A stretch of DNA of 64,000 bases, from NCBI GenBank assembly GCA_029880855.1, contig JAOUNS010000011.1, positions 1-64,000 on the forward strand, given 5' to 3'. Positions 25,829-35,695 of this stretch are shown piece by piece. A program made the position numbers and the translations under genes. Under the pieces are notes generated by a model. The model saw only the letters and a program-made list of their open reading frames with translations, was not told the DNA's origin and searched no databases. Origin of the DNA: Gammaproteobacteria bacterium (GTDB lineage: Bacteria > Pseudomonadota > Gammaproteobacteria > UBA6429 > Thiohalophilaceae). Positions within the stretch are counted from its first letter, which is position 1. Each line of letters opens with the position of its first letter.

Positions 25829-26447
25829 CGGCCAGGGTCGTGAGCTTGATGACAATAGCAGGCAATGGTGTACCCGGTTTGATTTTGATCCAGTGACCGG
25901 TGCGGGTATTACCTGCTACCAGTAAAGAAGTATGCTCTTCATAATTTTTACTGAAGAAACCGAGTTTGCTGATGATTTTGTTAATGTCGGCCTTGTCACC
26001 GGTCAGGAATGACCAGCCTTCAGACAGGGCATGTTGTTTTTTGGCAAATTCGGTCAGGCTCTCCGGTGTATCCTTGTCGGGATTATTGCTGATGGAAACA
26101 AACTGTATTTCTTTACCAAATCGCTTGCCCAGACGTTCTTTCAACTGTGTCATCATTTTGGTGGTCAGCGGGCAGGACCCCTTACAATCCGTGTACATGA
26201 CATTCATGATCACCACGCGACCATCCAGCACATCGGAATAAAAGCGCACATTTTTCCCATGCTGGTTCACCAGCACGGTATCAGTGAAGTAATTCCGCGC
26301 CCTTTCCCATTCCTGCTTGCTGATCCGCCTGCTCTTGTCCTGTATGGCGGTATCCTTGTCCGTCATGGCCGCGCTGTTCATGACCGGTAACATTATTAAC
26401 GTGAGTATGCCTGCAATCAGGCCGGATTTTTTCTCAAAGAATTTCAT
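25818..26447 (-). CDS. SCO1/SenC-type copper chaperone, first copy
   Basis: 209 residues from the ATG at 26447 (MKFFEKKSG), 13 bp after the other SCO gene; the longer frame to 26507 overlaps that gene and starts in sequence without signal features. A signal or anchor helix (about 9-27) precedes a thioredoxin-like fold with the copper-binding CKGSC and the distal His in YEEHTSLLV. SCO proteins deliver copper to, or reduce the copper-site cysteines of, CuA oxidases and other cupro-enzymes. The neighbouring giant copper oxidase is the obvious client. Its stop overlaps the cytochrome-fusion start. Confidence 0.9.
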   Translation of the reverse strand: MKFFEKKSGLIAGILTLIMLPVMNSAAMTDKDTAIQDKSRRISKQEWERARNYFTDTVLVNQHGKNVRFYSDVLDGRVVIMNVMYTDCKGSCPLTTKMMTQLKERLGKRFGKEIQFVSISNNPDKDTPESLTEFAKKQHALSEGWSFLTGDKADINKIISKLGFFSKNYEEHTSLLVAGNTRTGHWIKIKPGTPLPAIVIKLTTLADEG

Positions 26448-26460
26448 ATTACACCTGTGA

Positions 26461-27075
26461 CTAACCTTGTTTGCGCTGCTTGAGCAGTTCCCGGACCTTG
26501 TCGGCAATCACATCCGGTGATGCAAAACCATAAAAACGATACCACTTGTTATTTTCAGCATCCCCCACCAGCACCATGGCGGGATGATCTTCAAAATTGA
26601 CGGTATACGCACCAAAGGTATTCAGGGCCTGAATCACGTTGTCCTTTTTGCCGGTCAACCATGACCAGCCGTCACCCGCGCCATGTTTTTTTGAGTAGGC
26701 CAGCAGACGCGCCGGTGTATCCCGATTGGGATCAACCGTAATCGTCACCAGTTCCACATCCTTGCCCACATGGCCGGCGAGTTTTTTATTTACCTGGGAG
26801 AAAATGGCACTCACCACCGGGCAGACCGTGGTGCAGGTGGTATAGGCAAAGGTGACAACCGCAATACGTTTGCCGATGACATCATCCTTCAAGCCCACCG
26901 TCTTGCCATGCTGGTTGACCAGACTGGTGTTGCTGAGGTTAACCGTGGCCAGCGCGGCGGATTCCACCTTTTGTTTTGCATGCTGCCGATGATGCGCATG
27001 GGGATCATCTTCGGCACTCGCTGCCGTCGCAAGCACACCCAGGATCAGGCTAAACGGAATAATCCGATACAACAT
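26461..27075 (-). CDS. SCO1/SenC-type copper chaperone, second copy
   Basis: 204 residues with signal peptide (MLYRIIPFSLILGVLATAASA) followed by a His-rich stretch (DDPHAHHRQHAK) that may bind copper. The thioredoxin-like domain has CTTVCP and the distal His in NFEDHPAMVLV. It is clearly divergent from its neighbour, so the pair is an old duplication with possibly separate jobs, for example one delivering copper and one keeping Cys reduced. It lies 17 bp after the propeller gene, in the same operon. Confidence 0.92.
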   Translation of the reverse strand: MLYRIIPFSLILGVLATAASAEDDPHAHHRQHAKQKVESAALATVNLSNTSLVNQHGKTVGLKDDVIGKRIAVVTFAYTTCTTVCPVVSAIFSQVNKKLAGHVGKDVELVTITVDPNRDTPARLLAYSKKHGAGDGWSWLTGKKDNVIQALNTFGAYTVNFEDHPAMVLVGDAENNKWYRFYGFASPDVIADKVRELLKQRKQG

Positions 27076-27092
27076 GGATACCTCCAGTTTGA

Positions 27093-29075
27093 TTAACTAA
27101 CGCCGTTTACGACCTGGACCGAAATATAGGGCGATGAACCAACCTTGCTATTGGCTGTATCCGAACCGACGTGGAAATAATACAGACCGGTCTTCGGCAA
27201 CCGGGTTTTCAATTCGTAAACACCTTCGCTGACCTCTTTGGCGATCGCTTCCTTGCGGTCAAAGGCCGGTGCACGGTAGTAGCGGAATGTCACGTCCTTT
27301 AAGCCGATATGCGGCTGATCGGTTTCCGGATTGATCAGCTTGACGCGCACCGTGACCTCTTCATCCACCTTGACCTTGCGCTTGTCTTCCAGATAAGCAA
27401 CGTTATATTTGTTCCTGCGTTCCGCCGCCAGTTTTGCGCTGGGTTCTGACTTCATGGAGAAGCAATGCAGAATGCTCGGCGATTCCATCAGGAACGCCAC
27501 ATCAAATGTTCCTGCGGCAGGCACCTTGACCTTGGCGCTGTACACACCCGGTTCTTTTTCCTGCAGGGTACGATCAGCGACCTGTACGGCACGGGGACGA
27601 TGACCATAATTGCGGAAGTTACCCATGGGCGCGTTCATCCCTTCCATGTAGTAGTACACGGTATTGTCAGTCGGACTCACCACCAGCACGGCCGCTTCAC
27701 CCGGCGCTTCATGGATGGCCTGGGCAATGCTCAGATCAGGCACCTTGCCCGGTGCACCCTGTCCCGCTGCAAAGCTGAGCACCGGTACGGTCTCTTTTTT
27801 ACCCAAATGAGCCAGCTCAATCAGATTAACCCGTTCACTGCCCAGCGAGCGGATATAGACAAAGGCGCGACTGAAGGCTACCTGATAGGGTTTGTTTTCC
27901 ACGGCAATGGTGTGTGCAACGGTGTTTGTGGAAACGTCAATCACATAGATTTCATCCTGGTGTGTATTGGCGGCAATCACCCACCGTCCGTCCTGTGAAA
28001 CACCGATCGGACCAACCCCCTGTTTGACCTTGATGCGTTTGTTCACCTTGTTGGCGGCTGCACCGATAACCAGAATTTCACCCTGCTTGCCATCGACGGC
28101 ATACAGTGATTCGCTCATCGCGGAATACGCGATGCCGATGGGTTGCTTGATGTCCTTGATGGTTTTGACTTTGCGCAGTTTCGCGGTGTCGAGTACGCTG
28201 ATGGTGCCGTTATCACGATTTGTGATATAGGCATGCCGGCTGTTGTGGCTGAAGGTCAATTCATGGTGACCTGTGCCGGTTTTGATAAATTTCACCGGCT
28301 TGCGTTTCGCAATATCAATAACGGTGACGCCACTGTTGGCTGCTTTGCGGTTGTCATTGGCCACCCAGAGGTATTTTTCATCCGGTTGCAGGCTGATACG
28401 CAGCGGCATTTTGCCTGCCTTTATGTAACCCTTGACACTGAAGGTCGTCAGGTCGATCACCGCCACTTCACCAATGGTTGGCAGTGAGACATAGAGTGTT
28501 TGTTCGTCTTTGGACTTGGCCCAGTCACCACCCGGTGCTTTCATGTTGATGCTGGTATAGAGTTTGGTGATACCGGTAATGCCGATGATGGGATCAATAA
28601 CCGAAATGGTTTTGTCCTGATTCATCACCAGAACAAAGTAACTGTTCAAATCCACCATGGGTCGCATACCCACGATGCCTTGTAAATAGAGACTGACGCG
28701 ATCCTTGCAGTTGTTGATCTGCTTGTCGGATTTCTTGCGGTTCCAGGCCTCGGCCATGTCGATCCAGACGGCCGGATAGATACCCTTAACCGGTGCACCG
28801 GTCTGTGCATCCGAAATGCGGAATTTCAATTCAGCGTATTCACCTTCCTGGACCTGCGGGTTGTTCAAGGCGTCAGTGAAAAACTCAATGGACACACCAT
28901 TTTTAACTTGCTTCTGAATGGTGTTTGCCGCTTGTTTGTCCTGCTTGCCCGGCTCTGTGCCGGTCTGCTGTGCTGCACTGCAGGTCAGGGTAATGGATAG
29001 CGCCAGCGCGGACAGGATTTTGATCAACGGCCTGTGCCGGATCAGTTTGAAATGGTCGTTAATCTTTATGGACAT
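27093..29075 (-). CDS. Exported YVTN-type beta-propeller protein with C-terminal Ig-like domains
   Basis: 660 residues. A signal peptide (PLIKILSALALSITLTCSA) precedes a short domain (about 60-110), then propeller blades around residues 140-420 with YVTN-like strands (KSKDEQTLYVSLPTIGEVAVIDL; RHAYITNRDNGTISVLDTAK; RWVIAANTHQDEIYVID). Residues about 480-655 look like two beta-sandwich domains ('EKEPGVYSAKVKVPAAGTFDVAFLMESP', 'LPKTGLYYFHVGSD') of the FixH/copper-handling type. No haem motif. It lies between the multicopper oxidase and the SCO genes, which suggests a structural or metal-transfer role. Function unknown. A paired GTAC motif lies 50-65 bp upstream. Confidence 0.8.
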   Translation of the reverse strand: MSIKINDHFKLIRHRPLIKILSALALSITLTCSAAQQTGTEPGKQDKQAANTIQKQVKNGVSIEFFTDALNNPQVQEGEYAELKFRISDAQTGAPVKGIYPAVWIDMAEAWNRKKSDKQINNCKDRVSLYLQGIVGMRPMVDLNSYFVLVMNQDKTISVIDPIIGITGITKLYTSINMKAPGGDWAKSKDEQTLYVSLPTIGEVAVIDLTTFSVKGYIKAGKMPLRISLQPDEKYLWVANDNRKAANSGVTVIDIAKRKPVKFIKTGTGHHELTFSHNSRHAYITNRDNGTISVLDTAKLRKVKTIKDIKQPIGIAYSAMSESLYAVDGKQGEILVIGAAANKVNKRIKVKQGVGPIGVSQDGRWVIAANTHQDEIYVIDVSTNTVAHTIAVENKPYQVAFSRAFVYIRSLGSERVNLIELAHLGKKETVPVLSFAAGQGAPGKVPDLSIAQAIHEAPGEAAVLVVSPTDNTVYYYMEGMNAPMGNFRNYGHRPRAVQVADRTLQEKEPGVYSAKVKVPAAGTFDVAFLMESPSILHCFSMKSEPSAKLAAERRNKYNVAYLEDKRKVKVDEEVTVRVKLINPETDQPHIGLKDVTFRYYRAPAFDRKEAIAKEVSEGVYELKTRLPKTGLYYFHVGSDTANSKVGSSPYISVQVVNGVS

Positions 29076-29122
29076 GGTATTCCCCCTTGCAACCGTACCC
29101 TACGCAGAAATGCCTTTCGCAT

Positions 29123-29138
29123 AGTACTTTCGTACAGT
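29123..29138. promoter_or_regulatory. Paired GTAC motif upstream of the propeller gene
   Basis: AGTAC-TTTC-GTACAGT, two GTAC cores separated by 4 bp, about 50-65 bp before the ATG. A similar site (CTGTACCCAAGTACAG) lies upstream of gspE. The factor is unknown. Confidence 0.4.
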
Positions 29139-29166
29139 TCTTTTTATCCAACACCCCTGAATAGAA

Positions 29167-29277
29167 ACGGGGCGCAGACTGGAATCAATCTGTGCCCCGT
29201 GAGTTTAAAAAGCTGTGGCCGGTTTTCATACCGGCCACATGGCCAGTTTTTTCCGGACCGGTTATAAACCGGTCCGG
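29167..29277 (-). terminator. Three consecutive hairpins after the multicopper oxidase
   Basis: Read leftward from the oxidase stop: CCGGACCGGTT / AACCGGTCCGG (29253-29277, 11 bp), then TGTGGCCGGT / ACCGGCCACA (29214-29239, 10 bp) followed by GCTTTTT, then a 12-bp stem near 29167-29200 containing one G-T pair. The middle one is a standard terminator. The downstream genes may thus rely on read-through or the promoter near 29120. Confidence 0.75.
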
Positions 29278-29285
29278 TTTTGGTT

Positions 29286-32200
29286 TTATGGAGCTGCCGG
29301 CGCCTCAACGCGCAGGATACCCCAGAGACCGCTGGTCAGACCGAATGATCCCTGATCATGGAACAGGTAATCACCCGGAACTGCACCGGCACCACCGGCA
29401 CCATGCTCAGGCACGATGTCGAAGTGGCCGTTTGGTGTAACGCTTTCCTGCGCACCAAGGTACATCCCGATTGGGTTGTGACCAATGGTCTGCGAAGGAA
29501 CGGCACCCGCCAGGTACGGATCACGCTGCCAGATATGACCATGCAGTGTGAAGGTCGTACCACGACCTGCACCGGTCGGCTCAAGCAGACGCATATAGAC
29601 GTCCTGACCGGGAGCGGCGGTGAAGACCGGTGTCACCGGATCACCCAGGTTACCATCAGCTGTTGTCGCTGTTCCGCCATTGGTACAGCAGAAGTTGCTG
29701 AAGGCTTCGTGGCTGTTGGTTACACCACCGAACCCGATAAGCCCGAAGGGTGCGTCAGCCGGGAGGCCGAAGCGGAACCACAACGGTTCGGAGCCGTAGT
29801 TGATGGCCATCTGACCGGCATCATGGCTGTCTTCCGGTATACCAATACCTTCCGAAGCGATGTTGGGCACGGCAGAACCATCACCAAAGCGGTGGTTCAG
29901 ACCTTTCTGGTGCACCAGAGCCAGGTCGCGCAGTGTCGTGCCGTTGGCACGGGTCACTGTCGCACTGGTCCGGGTGGCACGCAGCGCAGCCGGATCATTC
30001 ACCTGATGATCACGCTTGCGATCCAGCAAGGCCAGGTCGGTCGGCCAGGTTGCGCCCTGGGGCACAATCACACCGGCACCGATCAGACCTTTCTGGCCCT
30101 GCTTGACCTTGTCAGCCGGGTTCAGGTTGAAACCACCGAACTCAACCGGGTTGGCTATCAGGATCAGGTCATTACCGCCGACACCTTTACCGTTGGTCAA
30201 CGCCACATCATCCGGATTGTTGGGATCAGCCGGACGGGTGCTCAGATCACCGGCGTACCAGGTGTAGGTCTGCGCCTTGTCCAGTGTGATTCCCACTGGC
30301 GGAGCGACTGTCTGCACCGGGTTCAGACCCACGTTGGCACCATCAGACTTGGTCACATCGGCATCCACCAATTGTGAATGCAGACCCACGTGTGATGACG
30401 GACGGATCAGGTTGTTGTTGAAGGTGGTCAGACCGGCCGGGTTGAGACGGTCACGGTTAACGACCTGCAACAGGGTGTTGTAACCCGCCAGATCCGGCGC
30501 TGTTGCAGGCAAGCGGTTAAACAGCTTGACCTTGATACAGTCACCGGCTGCGGCACGCATGACCACGGGTTCAACCGGGGCTTGCGGTTTCAGTTGCACC
30601 GCACAGGCCGGGTTGGCCACGCCGGGACGATTTTTGTTGTCACGACAGGCATTTCCACCCTGTCCCGGAACCGGTTCCAGATCACCTGCCTGGATATACA
30701 ACAAGGCAGTCGGATCATGTAACGGACCGGACTGGCCGCCCAGATTCAATACCTGGCCGGTACCATCGACCACCACCTGCAACTGACGGATTTGGGTTGG
30801 ACGCGGGTTATAAACCAGCGTACCACCGGCAGCATTGGGTTGCGCACCCACATGCATGGTTGCGGATGGATCGTTTGGCACCAGGGTGGCACCCACGTTA
30901 TTACCCAACAGCTCATTGGCGGTTATGGCAATCACATTGAAGTTACGCACCGGCGCATCGAGCGGACAGACACCGTCAAACGAGGCCTTGTTCAGGATAC
31001 GCCCCGGTGTCGGGTTGGTGTTGTTGGGCAACACTGCCAGATCAGCCTGGACGGCATTGTAGGCACGGATCGTACCCCACATACCGGACCAGAAACCGTC
31101 CTGACTGGAGTCAACGGCATACAGATAGTCAGACTGGTTACCGACACTGCCGATATCACTGCCCACCGGCATAGAGAAGGTGAACTGCTCGGAGATACCG
31201 TCATTCTGGGACCCACGCCAACCGGAGTTGGGCGCTGCACCATGAGCGGAACCGGCTTGCAGCCACTTCAGACCGTGCAGGATAGCGTTGTGCTCATGCT
31301 CGGTCGAACCGGACTGGATCTTCACCTTGATCTTGTCGTTCGGATAGGCACGCAACATCGGTGTGAAGGCATCACCCGGCTGTACACCACCGTTGATCGG
31401 CGTGACATAAGGCGTATTACCGTACTGCGTATTGAATTCCGGTATTGCACGGTCAATACGAGTTTGGGTTGCATAGGCCAAATCACCGCCCAGACCATCA
31501 GCCTGCGAACCCGGCTTGCCGTCCGGACCCAGTTTAAGCGGGTCAAATACGCGCAGACCGATTGGTTCGTTACGATAGTTCACCACCAGCATACCGACGT
31601 CATCCGCAGAGATGGCTTCCGCACACGGACGCGGCGCACCACCGGGACAGAGTACCGGGAAATGCAGGATATCCGGGAAGCTGCCACCGATCGGCTGTTG
31701 ACGCCAGGACGGATTGATGGAGAAGCGGAAGGTGTCTGTACCGGCGATAACTGCACCACCCGGGCCGATACCGGCGGGGGCGACAGGCTGACCATTGGCA
31801 TCCAGCGGTACACCGCCGGGTTGAATGGGTTCGCCATTGGGGCCGACACCAACAAACACGCCGGCTTCATAGGCGTGCTGGAAGTCACCGAACTCAAAAT
31901 AGAACTCACGGAAGGCATCGGTAACAGCACCGTTGGCATCCGTCGTAATAATTTGCGCCTGCCAGCTGGTCGGACCACCATCGTGACGAGTATACATGGG
32001 TGTACCCGTTTCGTTGTGGAGCCAGGTGGACTTGGCGGGTTCGGTCAATACAGTGGCATACAGACCAACCTGCTGATGAGTGGACGGACCGTAGTGATCG
32101 TGGGTAAAGATGATACCCAGACCGCGATCTTCCCCGGCTGTATTCACAACAGGGTCAGCAAACCAGCGCTGAATGGTGGTACGAGCACCTTTCCAGTGTG

Positions 32201-35171
32201 GGTTACCCATCGCGCCAAAGTAAGGGTGATCGGCAGGATGTAAATGACCTGCTGCATCTTCCTTACCACTCAGCACCGGGGCTGCGGCTGTATCGTTAAA
32301 GGCGTTAATGGCGTGGATACGTTCCTGAACCATACCGGGGCTCAGCGTACCGTCTTCATAGTTCCAGCCATTGCCTGAACCGTCAGCGGACACCAGATCC
32401 CACTTGGGCAAGTGGATGTGCTGGCCGATGATATCGGTCGGTGTACGCACCTGATAGTCATCCAGTTCATAGTACTCGGGCACCAGGTTGGTGTGCAGGT
32501 ACTTGGCACAGTCAAAGGTGTTGAGACGGATAACAAAGGGTTCAGGCGGACGCAGTTTGTTGATGGTCGGCATGACGTCATCCCACAGCGCGATAATACG
32601 CTGTTGCGGGAAGTGGTAACCGGCCTTGTTGAACACCGCATCGATCTGGATATTCGCGCCCTTGTAGACACGCGGATTATCCGCACCGTACTGCGGTGTA
32701 CCGGTGACACTCATACCACCCTGTCCATCAAAGAAATTACCGGATTGACCGGTCAGGAAAGATTTCCCGGTATCATCGATACAGGGTTCCTGATAGGGCG
32801 CACTCGGCATTGGCAACGCGCCATTGGTGAGATAGTTGGCCGCAACCACGGTACCATCCATATTCAGGGCAAAGCTGGGATGTTCGCGCTGGGCGTGGAA
32901 ACGCATGGCGACTTTTTCCAGATCGGTACCTGATTCAGGGAAGTACTTGGGCTTGGCAACCGTGATCACCTTGCTGAAGTCCAGACGGTTCTGGGTGGCC
33001 AGCGCGGCACTACCCGATTTATAACCTTCCAGAGAGTGACGCGGCAGACCGCCATCCCAACCACCGGCCTGTTTGGCACTCATGTTGGCCCACAACGGAT
33101 CACCGGATGCCTTCAGGGCATCGGCTTCTGCTTCGGTCAACATATCCAAAGGCGGAGTCGGCGGACGCTGACCGACGATATCTTCCAGGCCGGCGATCCA
33201 GAAGGGGAAACCGGGGTTGATATTACGATCAATGACGTTGGCCTGAGATGATTCAGGAATACCGTCACCATTGGCGTCTTTGGTCTTGATGGTCACACGA
33301 CCGGGGGTCGGGGCCATGGCCTTGCCGGGTAAGGGCAATACCGCCGGGATTGGGGTACCGGCCAGGATTTCACCATCCGGCAGTGCGCGAGCACCCGGCA
33401 TGGGCAGACCGCTTTGCAGGGCAAAGGGCGCCGCATGGAAACCGGGCACATCGGCTGTACCACCACTGGCAGACAGTACGGTACCGGTTTCATTGGTATC
33501 ATGGATACGCCACATTTCCCACATACCCTGGGCAAAGTGCGGATAGAAGTGACAGTGGAAAATCGCGTCACCGGCGGTCTTGTTACGGTTACCACTACCA
33601 CCGAAGTTGATTTCGTAGGTGTAACCGGAACCAGGACCGATACCCTGGGCGTCAATGTAGTTGGAGTTATCATCATTGGCGTTAAACAGCCACTGGTGAT
33701 TGTGCAGGTGGAAAATGTGTTGTTCCTTGGGACCTGCATGCAGGTTGCGGAACTTCACAAAGTCACCGGTGTAGCTGTGATGCACGTTGGCCGGATCAGC
33801 GGGATACAGGGCCTGGGTGGCCTTGGGTCCTACCGCGACGCAATTATTGAGTGCCGGATCACAGGCTTCCAGACCGGCGTTGGCGGGAATGTCCACCAAT
33901 TGGGCCGGTTCACCCACTGCCGTTGCCGCCAGGAAGAACTCTTCATAGGCACAGGTCAGACAGTCGTGCATGGGGCCGACGCCCAGACGGTTGGCGATGA
34001 TTTCGGAACCGATACCACCACTGCCGTAGTTGATCATGAAGCTGTCACGTACACCGTGAATGGTGTGACGCAGGACAGGATCGGCATACCAAAGCGGGAA
34101 GGCCTGGGCTGCAGCGGTTTCATCGTGGAAGACCACGGTGAATTCACGGAAGGCTTCCAGACGATTCGGTACGGTCGGGTTACGCTTGCCCTGGCTTTCC
34201 AATGGATAGGTGGAAGCCGGGAAAGAACCGTCCGCATTGGGACCGGCGATGATCGCATTGATATCGGAGTGCACGATCTGGTTGCCATCATGCATGTTGA
34301 TGATGGGCAGACCCGCCTTGCCTTCCTGACACCAAACACCATCACCTGCTGCAGGTGCAGCCGGACCACCGGCACAATCCAGCGGATAGCGTGCCTCGTA
34401 GTTAATGATGGGCTGACCGGTTGCGGTTGTACCGGTGGTTGCCAAACGGCGTTCTTCTTCCGTCACCTGGCTGCGGTAGATGCGAGCCTGGGCCGGCTGC
34501 ACGTTAACCACACCGAACAGACCCACACCGACGTTACCGCCACTGGCTTCACCACCAAAAGCGGCGCCATAGCTGTAGGCCATGAAGGCGCCTTCTTTCT
34601 CGGCAAAGTAAGTATAGGTACGGATTTCGCCGGGAGCCGCCAGAGCGTTGGCATTCTTGCCCACGTAGGTACCGTTATCATCAATGCTGTTTACCAGTTG
34701 CATACCAAACGGATGGAAGCCGGCGAAACGACCGGCTACCTGATTGTTGTTCTGCATCAAGGGATTTACAGCATTAAAGGGGTTGGCTATGGGTGTCAGC
34801 AGGTTATGGAAATTCACCTGTAAACACTCACCGGCCGCCACACGCAAGGTGAGCGGGCGTGGCCGTTTGTCCGGCCGCAAAGCGACCTGGCCTGGCACTG
34901 CCGCGCCCCCGCGCGTCAATGGCAGATTTGTTACAGTATTGACCACGTCGCGACGCAGTGCATATACCATATAATTGACGTTCTGCGCCCCAAGGCGATT
35001 GAACATCAGGGATTGATCGATTGCGACAACATCGGCTGTCACGGTTCGACTACAGGCAACTGCCGCCTGCGCCGAATCCGAATAGCCAATACTGACGGCA
35101 ACACCAAACAATCCCAGTGCAGTTACAGAAAAATTCTGTATCCATGCAATGAGCTTGTTTTTGTCTTTCAT
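29286..35171 (-). CDS. Giant multicopper oxidase, MofA-like (putative metal oxidase)
   Basis: 1961 residues, far larger than three-domain laccases (about 500). A signal peptide (cut near residue 36, SAQAA) shows export. Copper-site motifs: HIFHLHNHQW (about 484), HCHFYPHFAQGMWEMW (about 538-555; HCHxxxHxxxGM, types 1 and 3), THDHYGPSTHQ (about 1021), HEHNAILHGLKW (about 1289), LHGHIWQRDPY (about 1873) and FHDQGSFGLTSGLWG near the end. Multiple cupredoxin units and His-rich motifs spread over both halves recall MofA of Leptothrix and other putative Mn(II)/Fe(II) oxidases. GGGAGG precedes the ATG. Followed by propeller, SCO, cytochrome and parvulin genes; type II secretion genes lie beyond. The metal substrate is not proven. 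Confidence 0.85.
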   Translation of the reverse strand: MKDKNKLIAWIQNFSVTALGLFGVAVSIGYSDSAQAAVACSRTVTADVVAIDQSLMFNRLGAQNVNYMVYALRRDVVNTVTNLPLTRGGAAVPGQVALRPDKRPRPLTLRVAAGECLQVNFHNLLTPIANPFNAVNPLMQNNNQVAGRFAGFHPFGMQLVNSIDDNGTYVGKNANALAAPGEIRTYTYFAEKEGAFMAYSYGAAFGGEASGGNVGVGLFGVVNVQPAQARIYRSQVTEEERRLATTGTTATGQPIINYEARYPLDCAGGPAAPAAGDGVWCQEGKAGLPIINMHDGNQIVHSDINAIIAGPNADGSFPASTYPLESQGKRNPTVPNRLEAFREFTVVFHDETAAAQAFPLWYADPVLRHTIHGVRDSFMINYGSGGIGSEIIANRLGVGPMHDCLTCAYEEFFLAATAVGEPAQLVDIPANAGLEACDPALNNCVAVGPKATQALYPADPANVHHSYTGDFVKFRNLHAGPKEQHIFHLHNHQWLFNANDDNSNYIDAQGIGPGSGYTYEINFGGSGNRNKTAGDAIFHCHFYPHFAQGMWEMWRIHDTNETGTVLSASGGTADVPGFHAAPFALQSGLPMPGARALPDGEILAGTPIPAVLPLPGKAMAPTPGRVTIKTKDANGDGIPESSQANVIDRNINPGFPFWIAGLEDIVGQRPPTPPLDMLTEAEADALKASGDPLWANMSAKQAGGWDGGLPRHSLEGYKSGSAALATQNRLDFSKVITVAKPKYFPESGTDLEKVAMRFHAQREHPSFALNMDGTVVAANYLTNGALPMPSAPYQEPCIDDTGKSFLTGQSGNFFDGQGGMSVTGTPQYGADNPRVYKGANIQIDAVFNKAGYHFPQQRIIALWDDVMPTINKLRPPEPFVIRLNTFDCAKYLHTNLVPEYYELDDYQVRTPTDIIGQHIHLPKWDLVSADGSGNGWNYEDGTLSPGMVQERIHAINAFNDTAAAPVLSGKEDAAGHLHPADHPYFGAMGNPHWKGARTTIQRWFADPVVNTAGEDRGLGIIFTHDHYGPSTHQQVGLYATVLTEPAKSTWLHNETGTPMYTRHDGGPTSWQAQIITTDANGAVTDAFREFYFEFGDFQHAYEAGVFVGVGPNGEPIQPGGVPLDANGQPVAPAGIGPGGAVIAGTDTFRFSINPSWRQQPIGGSFPDILHFPVLCPGGAPRPCAEAISADDVGMLVVNYRNEPIGLRVFDPLKLGPDGKPGSQADGLGGDLAYATQTRIDRAIPEFNTQYGNTPYVTPINGGVQPGDAFTPMLRAYPNDKIKVKIQSGSTEHEHNAILHGLKWLQAGSAHGAAPNSGWRGSQNDGISEQFTFSMPVGSDIGSVGNQSDYLYAVDSSQDGFWSGMWGTIRAYNAVQADLAVLPNNTNPTPGRILNKASFDGVCPLDAPVRNFNVIAITANELLGNNVGATLVPNDPSATMHVGAQPNAAGGTLVYNPRPTQIRQLQVVVDGTGQVLNLGGQSGPLHDPTALLYIQAGDLEPVPGQGGNACRDNKNRPGVANPACAVQLKPQAPVEPVVMRAAAGDCIKVKLFNRLPATAPDLAGYNTLLQVVNRDRLNPAGLTTFNNNLIRPSSHVGLHSQLVDADVTKSDGANVGLNPVQTVAPPVGITLDKAQTYTWYAGDLSTRPADPNNPDDVALTNGKGVGGNDLILIANPVEFGGFNLNPADKVKQGQKGLIGAGVIVPQGATWPTDLALLDRKRDHQVNDPAALRATRTSATVTRANGTTLRDLALVHQKGLNHRFGDGSAVPNIASEGIGIPEDSHDAGQMAINYGSEPLWFRFGLPADAPFGLIGFGGVTNSHEAFSNFCCTNGGTATTADGNLGDPVTPVFTAAPGQDVYMRLLEPTGAGRGTTFTLHGHIWQRDPYLAGAVPSQTIGHNPIGMYLGAQESVTPNGHFDIVPEHGAGGAGAVPGDYLFHDQGSFGLTSGLWGILRVEAPAAP

Positions 35172-35695
35172 CTCATGCCTCCCGGGTTAAAGTCTGTGCT
35201 TATAAAAACACGCCTGTATTGATAGACCGCACCCGCAACGCAGACGCAGTACTACTGACGGCAGATTATCGGAAGGATTGGTAATTTGTTACTGACCGCG
35301 AGATTGGTTTTAGACTACGCTCTTGGTCAGGATAGTGCTGAGCCAAGGGACAGTGCGCGCCTGTACTTTGGTTCAGAATTTCTAAAAAATTGATTTGGAC
35401 CTGTAATATCTGGCAGTTAATTGGATAAAAATCAAACAAATAAGAACTATCCTTATTGTCACGTACCTGATAGTTATGATAGCTTGTCTACATAATATGT
35501 CGGGTTTAAAATGATCCAAATCAAGTAAAATAAAAAAACTGTTACAATATTTATAATAATTCTAAATAAACAGATAAAAAATATAAATATTAGAAACAGT
35601 ATAAGTTACAGAGATCAGGAAGATTGGTAACGTCGGACGCTGTCGGGTGATTTCGTACTACATGTAAAACTGTACGTCCTGGAAAGAGGAAGCCA
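35172..35695. other. Divergent AT-rich regulatory region between the oxidase and the response regulator
   Basis: 524 bp without a gene, strongly AT-rich from 35400 to 35620. It carries several GTAC motifs, including CGTAC (35654-35658) and GTACG (35672-35676) flanking an inner TACATGTA, 20-40 bp before the regulator ATG, and AGTACT at 35249-35254. Both promoters must lie here; I cannot assign boxes with confidence. Confidence 0.5.

Noticed and set aside
29358-34823. Long plus-strand frames of 339, 483 and 469 codons opposite the multicopper oxidase
   Set aside because: They mirror the codon bias of the true gene, have no ribosome sites or recognisable motifs, and lie wholly inside a gene with clear copper motifs.
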